From Jannaschia donghaensis (lineage in GTDB: Bacteria > Pseudomonadota > Alphaproteobacteria > Rhodobacterales > Rhodobacteraceae), in the NCBI RefSeq assembly GCF_001403795.1, contig NZ_CXSU01000005.1, positions 589,597 to 653,596 on the forward strand: 64,000 bases of DNA. Reading direction: 5' to 3'. Under the pieces are notes generated by a model that made no database searches, was not told the DNA's origin, and worked only from the letters and a program-made list of their open reading frames with translations. Below are positions 1-7,347 of the stretch, piece by piece; the first letter of the stretch is position 1; every line of letters begins with the position of its first letter. Position numbers and translations under genes: made by a program.

Positions 1-194
1 CCAGGCGGTGGGGCCTGAACGGTTGCGGGAGGCTGCAGCGGGGTGCGCCCCGTCAGCTGCGCCTCCCGCCGGGCGATCACTTGGTCGGGTGTGTCGAAAC
101 CGGCCCCCCGTGACCCGCTGTCGGGCAACGGCGGCGCGCAGGCGGCCAGAAGGATCGCGGCCCCAAGGCCCAAGGATATCTTGATCGGTCGCAT
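1..194 (-). CDS. Putative lipoprotein, N-terminal part only
   Basis: Reading on the minus strand from an ATG at 194, the protein opens with MRPIKISLGLGAAILLAACA. This is a short positively charged n-region, a hydrophobic core and a lipobox ending in LAAC, so it should be a lipid-anchored envelope protein cleaved before Cys19. After the lipobox the sequence is Pro/Gly-rich (APPLPDSGSRG) and continues through a charged stretch (DQVIARREAQ) into another proline-rich segment. The gene runs off the left edge of the window, so about 64 residues are visible and no stop is seen. It lies 30 bp downstream of gatA on the same strand. The function is unknown; the lipoprotein call is firm, the role is not. 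Confidence 0.6.
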   Translation of the reverse strand, partial: MRPIKISLGLGAAILLAACAPPLPDSGSRGAGFDTPDQVIARREAQLTGRTPLQPPATVQAPPP

Positions 195-224
195 GTCTGC
201 CTCGGCGTCAGTCTTTTGTGGACC

Positions 225-1706
225 CTACCACCACTTGGACGGCTGCGCCACGAAGCCCGCACGGTCTTCAAGACATTGTGCGACGTTCAGCAATTCACCC
301 TCCTGCCAGGGTTTCCCGATCAGTTGCAGCCCAAGCGGCAGGCCACGCGCGTTCTGACCCGTGGGCACCGCGACACCGGGCAACCCGGCAAGGTTCACGG
401 TCACGGTGAATACATCGTTGAGGTACATCTCGATCGGGCTGAAATTCGCACCCAATTCGAACGCAGCCGACGGTGTGGCCGGTGTCAGGATGGCGTCGAT
501 TCCGTCGGCGAAAACGCTTTCGAAATCCTTCTTGATCAGGGTGCGCACCTTGCGTGCGCGGTTGTAGTACGCGTCATAGAACCCCGCCGACAGAACGTAG
601 GTGCCGACCATCACACGGCGCTGCACCTCGTCGCCGAAGCCTTCGGCGCGGGTCTTTTCGTACATTTCGGTAATGCCGTCGCCCTGGCCAATGTCGGCGC
701 GGTGACCGAACCGCACGCCGTCATATCGCGCCAGGTTCGACGATGCTTCGGCGGGCGCGATCACATAATATGCGGGCAGGGCGTATTTCGTATGTGGCAG
801 GGAGATATCGCGGATGTCCGCCCCCGCGTCGCGCAACATGGCGATACCGTTCTGCCACAGCGCCTCGATCTCCTCGGGCATTCCGTCCATGCGGTATTCC
901 TTCGGAATGCCGATGGTCTGACCCTTGATGTCGCCCGTCAGCATCGCCTCGAAATCCGGAACAGCGAGATCGGCGGAAGTGCTGTCCTTCGGGTCGTGGC
1001 CCGACATGGCCGTCAGCATGATGGCCGCGTCGCGCACGTTGCGCGTCATCGGCCCCGCCTGGTCCAGGCTGGAGGCGAAGGCGACGACGCCCCACCGCGA
1101 ACACCGCCCATAGGTCGGCTTGATGCCGGTGATGCCGGTGAACGCGGCGGGCTGACGGATCGACCCGCCGGTGTCGGTGCCCAGTGCGGCCAGACACAAG
1201 CGCGCGGCGACGGCGGCGGCGGACCCGCCCGACGACCCGCCGGGTGTCAGCGCCGCATCCGAATTGCCCGCCTTCCAGGGGTTCACGGCGTTGCCGTAGG
1301 TCGACGTCTCGTTCGATGACCCCATGGCGAATTCGTCCATGTTGAGCTTGCCCAGCATGACCGCGCCCGCGTCGAACAATTGCGATGTGATGGTCGATTC
1401 GTACTCGGGCTTGAACCCTTCCAGAATGCGTGATCCGGCCTGCGACGCCACGCCCTTGGTGCAGAACAGGTCCTTGACCCCGATCGGGATGCCGCACATC
1501 GCGGGTGCGTCGCCGGCCTTGATCCGCGCGTCCGCCGCCTTGGCCTGATCGCAGGCGATGTCGGGCGTGTGGTGGACGAAAGCGTTGAGCGCGCCCGCCC
1601 CCTCGATCGCCGTCAGATGCGCGTCGGTCAGCTCGGCGGCGGTGGTTTCGCCGGCGCGCAGGGCATCGCGGGCCCCCGCAAGGGTCAGATCGGTCAGCTG
1701 GGTCAT
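225..1706 (-). CDS. gatA: Asp-tRNA(Asn)/Glu-tRNA(Gln) amidotransferase subunit A
   Basis: This is the amidase subunit of GatCAB. It releases ammonia from glutamine to convert mischarged Glu-tRNA(Gln) and Asp-tRNA(Asn) to Gln-tRNA and Asn-tRNA in the cytoplasm. The 493-residue product has the complete amidase-signature Ser-Ser-Lys triad: Lys78 in GVKDLF, Ser158 in the GGSSGGS loop, and the nucleophile Ser182 in GTDTGGS. Length matches the family (about 480-495). The start ATG at 1706 overlaps the gatC stop by four bases, so the two are translationally coupled. gatB is not adjacent, which is common in this group. Nothing is truncated or odd. Confidence 0.97.
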   Translation of the reverse strand: MTQLTDLTLAGARDALRAGETTAAELTDAHLTAIEGAGALNAFVHHTPDIACDQAKAADARIKAGDAPAMCGIPIGVKDLFCTKGVASQAGSRILEGFKPEYESTITSQLFDAGAVMLGKLNMDEFAMGSSNETSTYGNAVNPWKAGNSDAALTPGGSSGGSAAAVAARLCLAALGTDTGGSIRQPAAFTGITGIKPTYGRCSRWGVVAFASSLDQAGPMTRNVRDAAIMLTAMSGHDPKDSTSADLAVPDFEAMLTGDIKGQTIGIPKEYRMDGMPEEIEALWQNGIAMLRDAGADIRDISLPHTKYALPAYYVIAPAEASSNLARYDGVRFGHRADIGQGDGITEMYEKTRAEGFGDEVQRRVMVGTYVLSAGFYDAYYNRARKVRTLIKKDFESVFADGIDAILTPATPSAAFELGANFSPIEMYLNDVFTVTVNLAGLPGVAVPTGQNARGLPLGLQLIGKPWQEGELLNVAQCLEDRAGFVAQPSKWW

Positions 1707-1990
1707 TCGACGACTTTCGGCACGGCGAAGAAGCCTTCGCGGGCATCGGGGGCATTGGCGAGCACGGCCTGCGGCTGGCCGCCATCGGTCACGACATCGG
1801 CGCGCCGCTTCAAGCGTTGGGGCGTGACTGATACCATCGGCTCCACACCTGTCACGTCGACTTCCTGCAATTGCTCGATAAACCCCAGGATCGCGTTGAA
1901 TTCGGTGGCCAGGGGGTCCAGCCGGTCTTCCGGGACGGCGATACGGGCGAGTTTCGCCACGCGTCGCGCGGTTTCCTTGTCGATGGACAT
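1703..1990 (-). CDS. gatC: Asp-tRNA(Asn)/Glu-tRNA(Gln) amidotransferase subunit C
   Basis: This small GatC subunit (95 residues) wraps around GatA and stabilises its contact with GatB. The product begins [20 protein letters not shown], typical of the family, and contains the conserved core [20 protein letters not shown]. The reading frame is open for a further 43 codons upstream, but that extension is low-complexity. The ATG at 1990 has a GGAGG ribosome site about nine bases upstream and gives the normal family length, so I take it as the start. It is the first gene of a gatC-gatA pair whose stop and start overlap. Confidence 0.95.
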   Translation of the reverse strand: MSIDKETARRVAKLARIAVPEDRLDPLATEFNAILGFIEQLQEVDVTGVEPMVSVTPQRLKRRADVVTDGGQPQAVLANAPDAREGFFAVPKVVE

Positions 1991-2125
1991 CGGCCTGCCT
2001 CCGGGAGGTGTTTCGCTTGGGCGCGGTCTAACGCCGGCGGCAGGCGGGTTCAATACGGGCCGCGCGGCAGTCGAGACCCCTTGCGCATCCGGTCCGTCCG
2101 GGGGTATTTCAATGTCCACCGGCGC

Positions 2126-2196
2126 GCGGGCGTTGTGTAATGGTAAGACCTCAGCCTTCCAAGCTGATGACGCGGGTTCGATTCCCGCCGCCCGCT
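2126..2196 (+). tRNA. tRNA-Gly (anticodon TCC)
   Basis: A cloverleaf can be read by eye. The acceptor stem is GCGGGCG (2126-2132) paired with CGCCCGC (2189-2195). The anticodon stem TCAGC/GCTGA encloses the loop CTTCCAA with anticodon TCC, and the T arm is GCGGG-TTCGATT-CCCGC. The discriminator is T at 2196, normal for tRNA-Gly. The D stem has one G-G mismatch. CCA is not encoded. It reads GGA codons. It lies in the gap upstream of gatC on the opposite strand. Confidence 0.95.
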
Positions 2197-2222
2197 CCGG
2201 TCCTTCCCACTTCGACGTGGCG

Positions 2223-2396
2223 TCAGAGCCCGACCAGTTGACGCAGGTTCGGCAGGATCAAAGCGGCCACGATGCCGACCACCGCGCCGATGGCCAGTCT
2301 GCGCCCGCGGTCGCTGGCGGCGGGCGATACGGCGGCAAGCCCCGCGCAGACAGCCGCATAGAAGACAATCGCGACAGGATCGATGACGGTGTACAT
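2223..2396 (-). CDS. Small membrane protein, 57 aa
   Basis: The 57-residue product starts [20 protein letters not shown] and has two hydrophobic stretches, about residues 5-22 and 34-50, separated by a basic turn (SDRGRR). It therefore probably forms a helical hairpin in the inner membrane. An in-frame ATG 54 bases upstream would add a polar segment without a membrane helix, so I prefer the ATG at 2396. The gene lies between tRNA-Gly and the divergent ABC exporter. No family is recognised and no function can be assigned. It is short, so it could still be a chance ORF, but the two-helix pattern argues for a real protein. Confidence 0.55.
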   Translation of the reverse strand: MYTVIDPVAIVFYAAVCAGLAAVSPAASDRGRRLAIGAVVGIVAALILPNLRQLVGL

Positions 2397-2525
2397 GGCG
2401 CGTCCCCTTGGGTCAGCTTTGCCTGCCCGCGATTGTGCGTCAATCTGCAACCGGGGTCTAGCGTTTGGGAAACTTGCACCGCCTGCGCGGCACCGTTACC
2501 TGACCGTGGACGCCCGGAGGACCAG

Positions 2526-4307
2526 ATGGCAGAGATCGCAAAGGAATCCGACCGCGAAAGGTCGAAGCAGATCGGCAGCCTGCGCGCCTTGACGCCGTTC
2601 TTCCGGCCCCATCTGGGTATGGTCTTTGCCTCCATCGCAGCGCTCGTGTTGACGGCCTGCGTATCGCTCGTGCTGCCGCTGGCCGTGCGCCGCGTGGTCG
2701 ACGGGTTCGAGGCGGGAGAGGCCGCCCTGCTGGATCAATATTTCGGGGCCGCCCTGGTGATCGCGGGCCTTTTGGCCCTGGGCACGGGGCTTCGGTATTA
2801 TCTGGTCACGCGGTTGGGTGAACGGGTCGTGGCCGATATCCGCAAGGCGGTGTTCGACCGGATGATCCGCATGTCGCCCAATTTCTATGATGGCATCCTG
2901 ACGGGCGAGGTCCTTAGCCGGATCACGACAGACACGACGCTTTTGCTGTCGGTCATCAGCTCCTCCGTTTCGGTCGCGCTGCGCAACATGCTGATCTTCG
3001 CGGGCGGTCTGGCGCTGATGCTCTGGACGGCGCCGAAACTGGCCGGGATGGTCCTGCTGATCGTGCCGGCCGTCATCGTTCCGATCATCGTACTGGGCCG
3101 CAGGCTGCGCACGCTGAGCCGGGAAAACCAGGATTGGATCGCGGAATCCTCGGGCCGCGCATCCGAATGGCTGCTGAGCGCGCAGACCGTTCAGGCCTAT
3201 ACCTTCGAGGGGGAGGCCGCGGGCCGCTTCGACGAGGTGACGGAGAAGTCCTTCCGCTCCGCCAAGACGCGCATCGCGGTGCGCGCCGTCATGACGATGA
3301 TCGTGATCTCGCTGACCTTCGCGGGAATCGTCGGCGTGCTCTGGATCGGGGCGCGCGACGTGCGCGCCGAGGTGATGACCGTCGGAGAGCTGATCCAGTT
3401 CCTGATCTATGCGATCATGGTGGCGGGATCGGTTGCCGCCCTGTCCGAAATCTGGGGCGAGCTTCAGCGGGCGGCGGGGGCGACCGAACGTCTCGTCGAG
3501 CTGTTGGAGGTGGAGGACGACGTGACCGACCCCGCGCAGGCACAGCCCAGACCCGCGGGGGAGACGGTCCGGTTCGAAAACGTCACCTTCCGCTATCCTA
3601 CCCGGCCGGAGGTCAAGGCGCTGGACGGCGTGACCCTGACCGTCGCGCCCGGAGAGACGGTCGCGCTGGTCGGGCCGTCGGGTGCCGGAAAATCTACGGT
3701 GATCCAGCTTCTGCAACGGTTCTACGACCCCGATGAAGGTCGCGTTACGCTGGGCGGGACCGACCTGCGCGACATGGACCGCGCCGCGTTCCGGGTCGAT
3801 ATGGCGCTTGTCCCGCAGGATCCGGTGATCTTCGCGGCCAGCGCGCGTGACAACATCCGATTCGGCGACCCCGACGCGACGGATGAACAGGTGGAAGCCG
3901 CGGCCCGCGCCGCCGCGGCCCACGGCTTTCTGATCGATCTGCCGCAGGGCTACGACACGTATGTCGGCGAACGCGGCGTCATGCTTTCGGGCGGGCAGAA
4001 GCAGCGGATCGCCATCGCCCGTGCCATCCTGCGGGACGCGCCGATCCTGTTGCTGGACGAGGCGACATCGGCCCTGGATGCGGAATCCGAGCGCGCGGTC
4101 CAGGACGCCGTTGCCGACCTGGCCCGCGACCGGACGACCATCATCGTCGCGCACCGTCTGGCCACAGTGAAACAGGCCGACCGCATCGTCGTGATGGAAG
4201 GGGGCCGCATCGCCGCCCAGGGCACCCATGATGAGCTGGTGGCCCAGAACGGTCTCTATGCGCGGCTGGCGCGGTTGCAGTTTACGGATGGGATGGCGGC
4301 GGAGTGA
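2526..4307 (+). CDS. ABC exporter, fused membrane and ATPase domains (MsbA/ABCB type)
   Basis: This is a 593-residue half-transporter that should dimerise in the inner membrane and export a lipid, drug or other hydrophobic compound. Residues about 25-315 hold the six-helix ABC exporter membrane domain. Residues about 355-590 are the nucleotide-binding domain, with Walker A GPSGAGKST near 383, signature LSGGQKQR near 487, Walker B ILLLDEATSALD near 507 and the H-loop IIVAHR near 539. All catalytic motifs are intact. The open frame extends far upstream, but MAEIAKESDR at 2526 follows an AGGACC ribosome site and gives normal family length. Its stop overlaps the start of a 79-residue gene. The substrate cannot be inferred. 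Confidence 0.93.
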   Translation: MAEIAKESDRERSKQIGSLRALTPFFRPHLGMVFASIAALVLTACVSLVLPLAVRRVVDGFEAGEAALLDQYFGAALVIAGLLALGTGLRYYLVTRLGERVVADIRKAVFDRMIRMSPNFYDGILTGEVLSRITTDTTLLLSVISSSVSVALRNMLIFAGGLALMLWTAPKLAGMVLLIVPAVIVPIIVLGRRLRTLSRENQDWIAESSGRASEWLLSAQTVQAYTFEGEAAGRFDEVTEKSFRSAKTRIAVRAVMTMIVISLTFAGIVGVLWIGARDVRAEVMTVGELIQFLIYAIMVAGSVAALSEIWGELQRAAGATERLVELLEVEDDVTDPAQAQPRPAGETVRFENVTFRYPTRPEVKALDGVTLTVAPGETVALVGPSGAGKSTVIQLLQRFYDPDEGRVTLGGTDLRDMDRAAFRVDMALVPQDPVIFAASARDNIRFGDPDATDEQVEAAARAAAAHGFLIDLPQGYDTYVGERGVMLSGGQKQRIAIARAILRDAPILLLDEATSALDAESERAVQDAVADLARDRTTIIVAHRLATVKQADRIVVMEGGRIAAQGTHDELVAQNGLYARLARLQFTDGMAAE

Positions 4308-4543
4308 CGGGAAACCAGACGGACGTCGCGATGATGCCTCTTCTGGACGAAGGCGTTGATGTCTGGCGACCGGTCGATGTCGAGAAGGTCGGGGACGGCC
4401 GTCTGCGCGTTGCCGATCAACCCTACAATACCGAAGTCGAGACGTGGATGTTTCCTCCTGGCTCGATCGTGCGCTTCCACTACCGCGCATTCGCGGGTGA
4501 CACGGATAATGAACGTCTCACAATCCTACCTGAAGAGGCCTGA
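4304..4543 (+). CDS. Conserved-looking hypothetical protein, 79 aa
   Basis: A GTG start at 4304 overlaps the TGA of the ABC exporter (GTGA), which suggests translational coupling. The 79-residue product is acidic and soluble, with no signal peptide or membrane helix. Its pattern of short hydrophobic strands (VDVWRPVDVEKVGDGRLRVA, then TWMFPPGSIVRFHYRAF) suggests a small beta-barrel-like fold. I do not recognise the family. The coupling implies it is made with the exporter, but a shared function is only an inference. Confidence 0.6.
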   Translation: MTGNQTDVAMMPLLDEGVDVWRPVDVEKVGDGRLRVADQPYNTEVETWMFPPGSIVRFHYRAFAGDTDNERLTILPEEA

Positions 4544-4649
4544 AACCCTATGTCGCCGTAGCGTTCGGCTTGCACCCTATCCCCACAACCTTCATCTTAT
4601 GCGACAACGAACCGCGGACGGGAGCTGCGGGCGATAGGGGAGGACGACC

Positions 4650-6539
4650 ATGGCATCATTCGCCAACAAGCAGGACATCCTGGACATCGAGGCCGCCGAG
4701 CCATGGGAGACGGCGCAACCCGCGCAAACCCTGCATGAGCTGCTCAGCCAGACCGCCAATCGGTTCCCGGACCGCCCGGCGATCAGCTATCAGCTGTTCT
4801 CGGGGCCGAAAGATCCGGCCGAGACGCTGACGTGGAAGCAGTTTCACGGTCAGATCACCCAGGCGGCAAACCTGTTCCGCTCGCTCGGCGTGTCCGAAAC
4901 CGACAGCGTCGCCTATATCCTGCCCAATGCGACCGAAACGGCGACCGTCCTGATGGGGGCCACCGTCGCGGGCATCGCGAACCCCATCAACCCCCTGCTG
5001 GAACCCGAACAGATCGGCGCGATCCTGCGGGAAACGGGGGCCAGGGTCGTCGTGACCCTGCGCGCGTTCCCCAAGACCGACGTGGCGCAAAAGGTGGCCG
5101 AGGCGGTCAACCTGGCCCCAAACGTCGAGACGGTTCTGGAAGTCGACCTGCACCGTTACCTGACTGGCTTGAAAAAGCTGATCGTCCCGCTGATCCGGCC
5201 CAAGGCCGAGGTGAAGCACAAGGCCCGCGTCCTGAACTTCACCGCCGAGATGAAGAAACATCCGTCCGACAAGCTGACCTTCGCGGACAGTTCCGGCGAC
5301 CGCGTCGCCGCCTATTTCCACACCGGCGGCACCACGGGCATGCCCAAGGTCGCGCAGCACACCTATTCGGGCATGATCTATAACGGCTGGGTCGGCCATC
5401 GCCTGCTGTTTTCCGAACATGACGTCGTGATGTGCCCGCTTCCGCTGTTCCATGTCTTCGCCTGTCACGTCATCCTGATGGCGATGGTGGCGTCCGGCGC
5501 GCATGTCGTTTTCCCCACGCCGCAGGGCTACCGGGGGGAAGGCGTGTTCGACAACATGTGGAAGCTGATCGAGCGGTGGAAGGTCACGTTCCTCATCACC
5601 GTGCCGACGGCCATGTCCGCGATGATGCAACGCCCGGTCGACGGCGACATCAGCACGATCAAGACGGCGTTCTGCGGCTCCTCCCCCCTGCCGGTGGAGT
5701 TGTTCAAGCGGTTCGAGGAGACGACGCAGGTCAAGGTCGTCGAAGGGTACGGTCTGACCGAGGCGACCTGTCTGGTCAGTTGCAATCCGATCGACGGCGA
5801 GAAGAAGATCGGATCGGTCGGCGTCCCGTTCATGCACACGGACGTCAAGATCCTGATGGACAAGGGCGATGGGCCGGTTGAATGCGCCTTGGACGAGGTG
5901 GGGGAGATCTGCATCTCCTCCCCCGGCGTGCTGGCCGGCCGCACCTATACCGAAGTGGCCAAGAACGCCGACCTGTTCCATTACGGCACGCACCTGCGCA
6001 CGGGCGACCTGGGTCGCATGGACGAAGATGGATACCTCTGGATCACGGGCCGCGCGAAGGACCTGATCATCCGCGGCGGTCACAACATCGACCCCGCGGA
6101 AATCGAGGAGGCGCTTGCCGGGCATCCGGCGGTCGGCATGGCCGGTGCCATCGGTCAACCGGACGCTTTCGCGGGCGAATTGCCCTGCGCCTATGTCGAG
6201 CTGGTCGCCGGGGCCAACGTCACGCCCGAAGAATTGGTCGACTACTGCAAGACCCACGTCCACGAACGCGCGGCACAGCCCAAATACATCGAAATCCTGC
6301 CCGAATTGCCCAAAACCGGCGTCGGCAAGATCTTCAAGCCGGACCTGCGCAAAAGCGCGATCACGCGTATCTACGACGCCGCCCTGACGGATGCGGGGGT
6401 GAATGCGCGCGTGACCTCGGTGGTCGAGGACAAGAAGCGCGGCCTCGTCGCGAAGCTGGAGAAGACCGGCGACGTCGAGGAGCGGGAGGTGGTGGCGGTC
6501 ATGGGCAATTACACCCGTCCCTGGGACTGGGCCGAATAG
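4650..6539 (+). CDS. Acyl-CoA synthetase (AMP-forming, long form)
   Basis: This is an ANL-superfamily adenylating enzyme that would activate a fatty or other carboxylic acid to its CoA thioester with ATP. At 629 residues it is long for the family. It has the AMP-binding P-loop FHTGGTTGMPK near residue 223, the A5 motif VEGYGLTEATCL, the A7 motif TGDLGRMDEDGYLWITGRAKD near 450-466 (TGD to RAKD), and the C-terminal catalytic Lys motif PKTGVGKIF. It resembles the roughly 630-residue group of AMP-binding proteins common in alpha- and gammaproteobacteria whose exact substrate is unsettled. It is a single gene, with a hairpin 22 bases past the stop. Confidence 0.88.
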   Translation: MASFANKQDILDIEAAEPWETAQPAQTLHELLSQTANRFPDRPAISYQLFSGPKDPAETLTWKQFHGQITQAANLFRSLGVSETDSVAYILPNATETATVLMGATVAGIANPINPLLEPEQIGAILRETGARVVVTLRAFPKTDVAQKVAEAVNLAPNVETVLEVDLHRYLTGLKKLIVPLIRPKAEVKHKARVLNFTAEMKKHPSDKLTFADSSGDRVAAYFHTGGTTGMPKVAQHTYSGMIYNGWVGHRLLFSEHDVVMCPLPLFHVFACHVILMAMVASGAHVVFPTPQGYRGEGVFDNMWKLIERWKVTFLITVPTAMSAMMQRPVDGDISTIKTAFCGSSPLPVELFKRFEETTQVKVVEGYGLTEATCLVSCNPIDGEKKIGSVGVPFMHTDVKILMDKGDGPVECALDEVGEICISSPGVLAGRTYTEVAKNADLFHYGTHLRTGDLGRMDEDGYLWITGRAKDLIIRGGHNIDPAEIEEALAGHPAVGMAGAIGQPDAFAGELPCAYVELVAGANVTPEELVDYCKTHVHERAAQPKYIEILPELPKTGVGKIFKPDLRKSAITRIYDAALTDAGVNARVTSVVEDKKRGLVAKLEKTGDVEEREVVAVMGNYTRPWDWAE

Positions 6540-6561
6540 AGAGCTGACGGCGCGTTGAAAC

Positions 6562-6591
6562 ATCCACGTCGGACGCATATCCGACGTGGAT
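6562..6591. terminator. Perfect 12-bp hairpin between convergent genes
   Basis: ATCCACGTCGGA (6562-6573) and its exact complement (6580-6591) flank a 6-base loop. The hairpin lies between the stops of the acyl-CoA synthetase (+) and the cold-shock gene (-) and can serve as a terminator in both directions. No long T-run follows on either side, so its strength is uncertain. Confidence 0.6.
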
Positions 6592-6627
6592 CACCCATGG
6601 ATCATACCTGGAATTTGTCGCAGATCG

Positions 6628-6837
6628 TCAGTCGAGCGCGACAAGCTCCGATGCTGATGACCGGCCGTCCCGACCTTCGCGCATCTCGAACTGGATCTTC
6701 TGATTGTCCCGCAATCCGGTCAGCCCCGCGCGTTCGACGGCCGAGATATGGACGAAAATATCCTTACCCCCGTCGTCGGGCGCGATGAAGCCGAACCCCT
6801 TGGTCGTGTTGAACCATTTCACGGTGCCAGTGGCCAT
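6628..6837 (-). CDS. Cold-shock domain protein
   Basis: This is a 69-residue single cold-shock domain, an RNA/ssDNA-binding OB fold acting as an RNA chaperone. It begins [20 protein letters not shown] and carries both nucleic-acid-binding motifs, RNP1 (KGFGFI) and RNP2 (IFVHI). The open frame continues 62 codons upstream, but the start at 6837 is fixed by homology to the family's invariant N-terminus and by a GGAGACACG ribosome site. The 170 bases before it, shared with the divergent ArsC-like gene, probably contain a long 5' leader, as is usual for csp genes. Whether it is cold-induced cannot be seen. Confidence 0.95.
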   Translation of the reverse strand: MATGTVKWFNTTKGFGFIAPDDGGKDIFVHISAVERAGLTGLRDNQKIQFEMREGRDGRSSASELVALD

Positions 6838-7008
6838 GACCGTGTCTCCTCGGTATCGTCCCGCCCGCAACACGCGGCGGCGTGGTCCGCGACGAAACCG
6901 GGCATATAACGGCCCGATTTCATCGCGGACGTACCGATGGAAACGATATGCCGTAGGGTCCGTCAAGACCGCTGTCCAAAATGTGAAACCACGAAACCGG
7001 AGGATCAG

Positions 7009-7344
7009 ATGATCGTTCTGCACGGCCTAAAGGCCTGTGATACCTGTCGAAAAGCACTCAAGGCGCTTGCCGCCTCGGGCGCAGACGTGCGCTTGCGCGA
7101 CCTTCGGTCCGACCCGGTCACCGCCGACGAGGTGGCGGCTTGGTCTGCTCATTTCGGCAGCAGCCTGCTCAATACGCGATCAACCACATGGCGCGGTCTG
7201 GATGAAGACACGCGGCGGCAGGATCCGGTCGTCTTGATGACGGCACATCCCGCGCTGATCAAGCGACCGGTGATCCAGACGCCAGCTGGGCTTCACCTGG
7301 GTTGGACACCCGAGACGCGTGCCGCATTGGACGTTGGTGGCTGA
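7009..7344 (+). CDS. ArsC/Spx-family thioredoxin-fold protein
   Basis: This is a 111-residue protein of the arsenate reductase/Spx family. It begins [20 protein letters not shown] with a CxxC pair (Cys10, Cys13) at the end of the first strand. Downstream it has the family's RSTTWRGL and [11 protein letters not shown] segments, the latter with the conserved Lys-Arg-Pro. Such proteins are thiol-disulphide reductases or regulators; arsenate reduction itself is not implied, because no other ars gene is near. The start at 7009 follows a strong GGAGGATC ribosome site. Its stop lies four bases from the end of the convergent 983-residue envelope protein gene. Confidence 0.85.
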   Translation: MIVLHGLKACDTCRKALKALAASGADVRLRDLRSDPVTADEVAAWSAHFGSSLLNTRSTTWRGLDEDTRRQDPVVLMTAHPALIKRPVIQTPAGLHLGWTPETRAALDVGG

Positions 7345-7347
7345 GCT

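Noticed and set aside
216-1319. Long plus-strand open frame opposite gatA
   Set aside because: It lies antisense to a complete gatA, has no family-like sequence and is a product of high GC content.
1569-2525. N-terminal extension of the ABC exporter frame across gatC, the tRNA and the 57-residue gene
   Set aside because: It overlaps a real gene, a tRNA and a spacer. The exporter's homologous start is at 2526 with its own ribosome site.
7009-7344. Arsenate resistance locus
   Set aside because: Only an ArsC/Spx-fold protein is present. No arsR, arsB or acr3-like gene is nearby, so an arsenic role is not supported.
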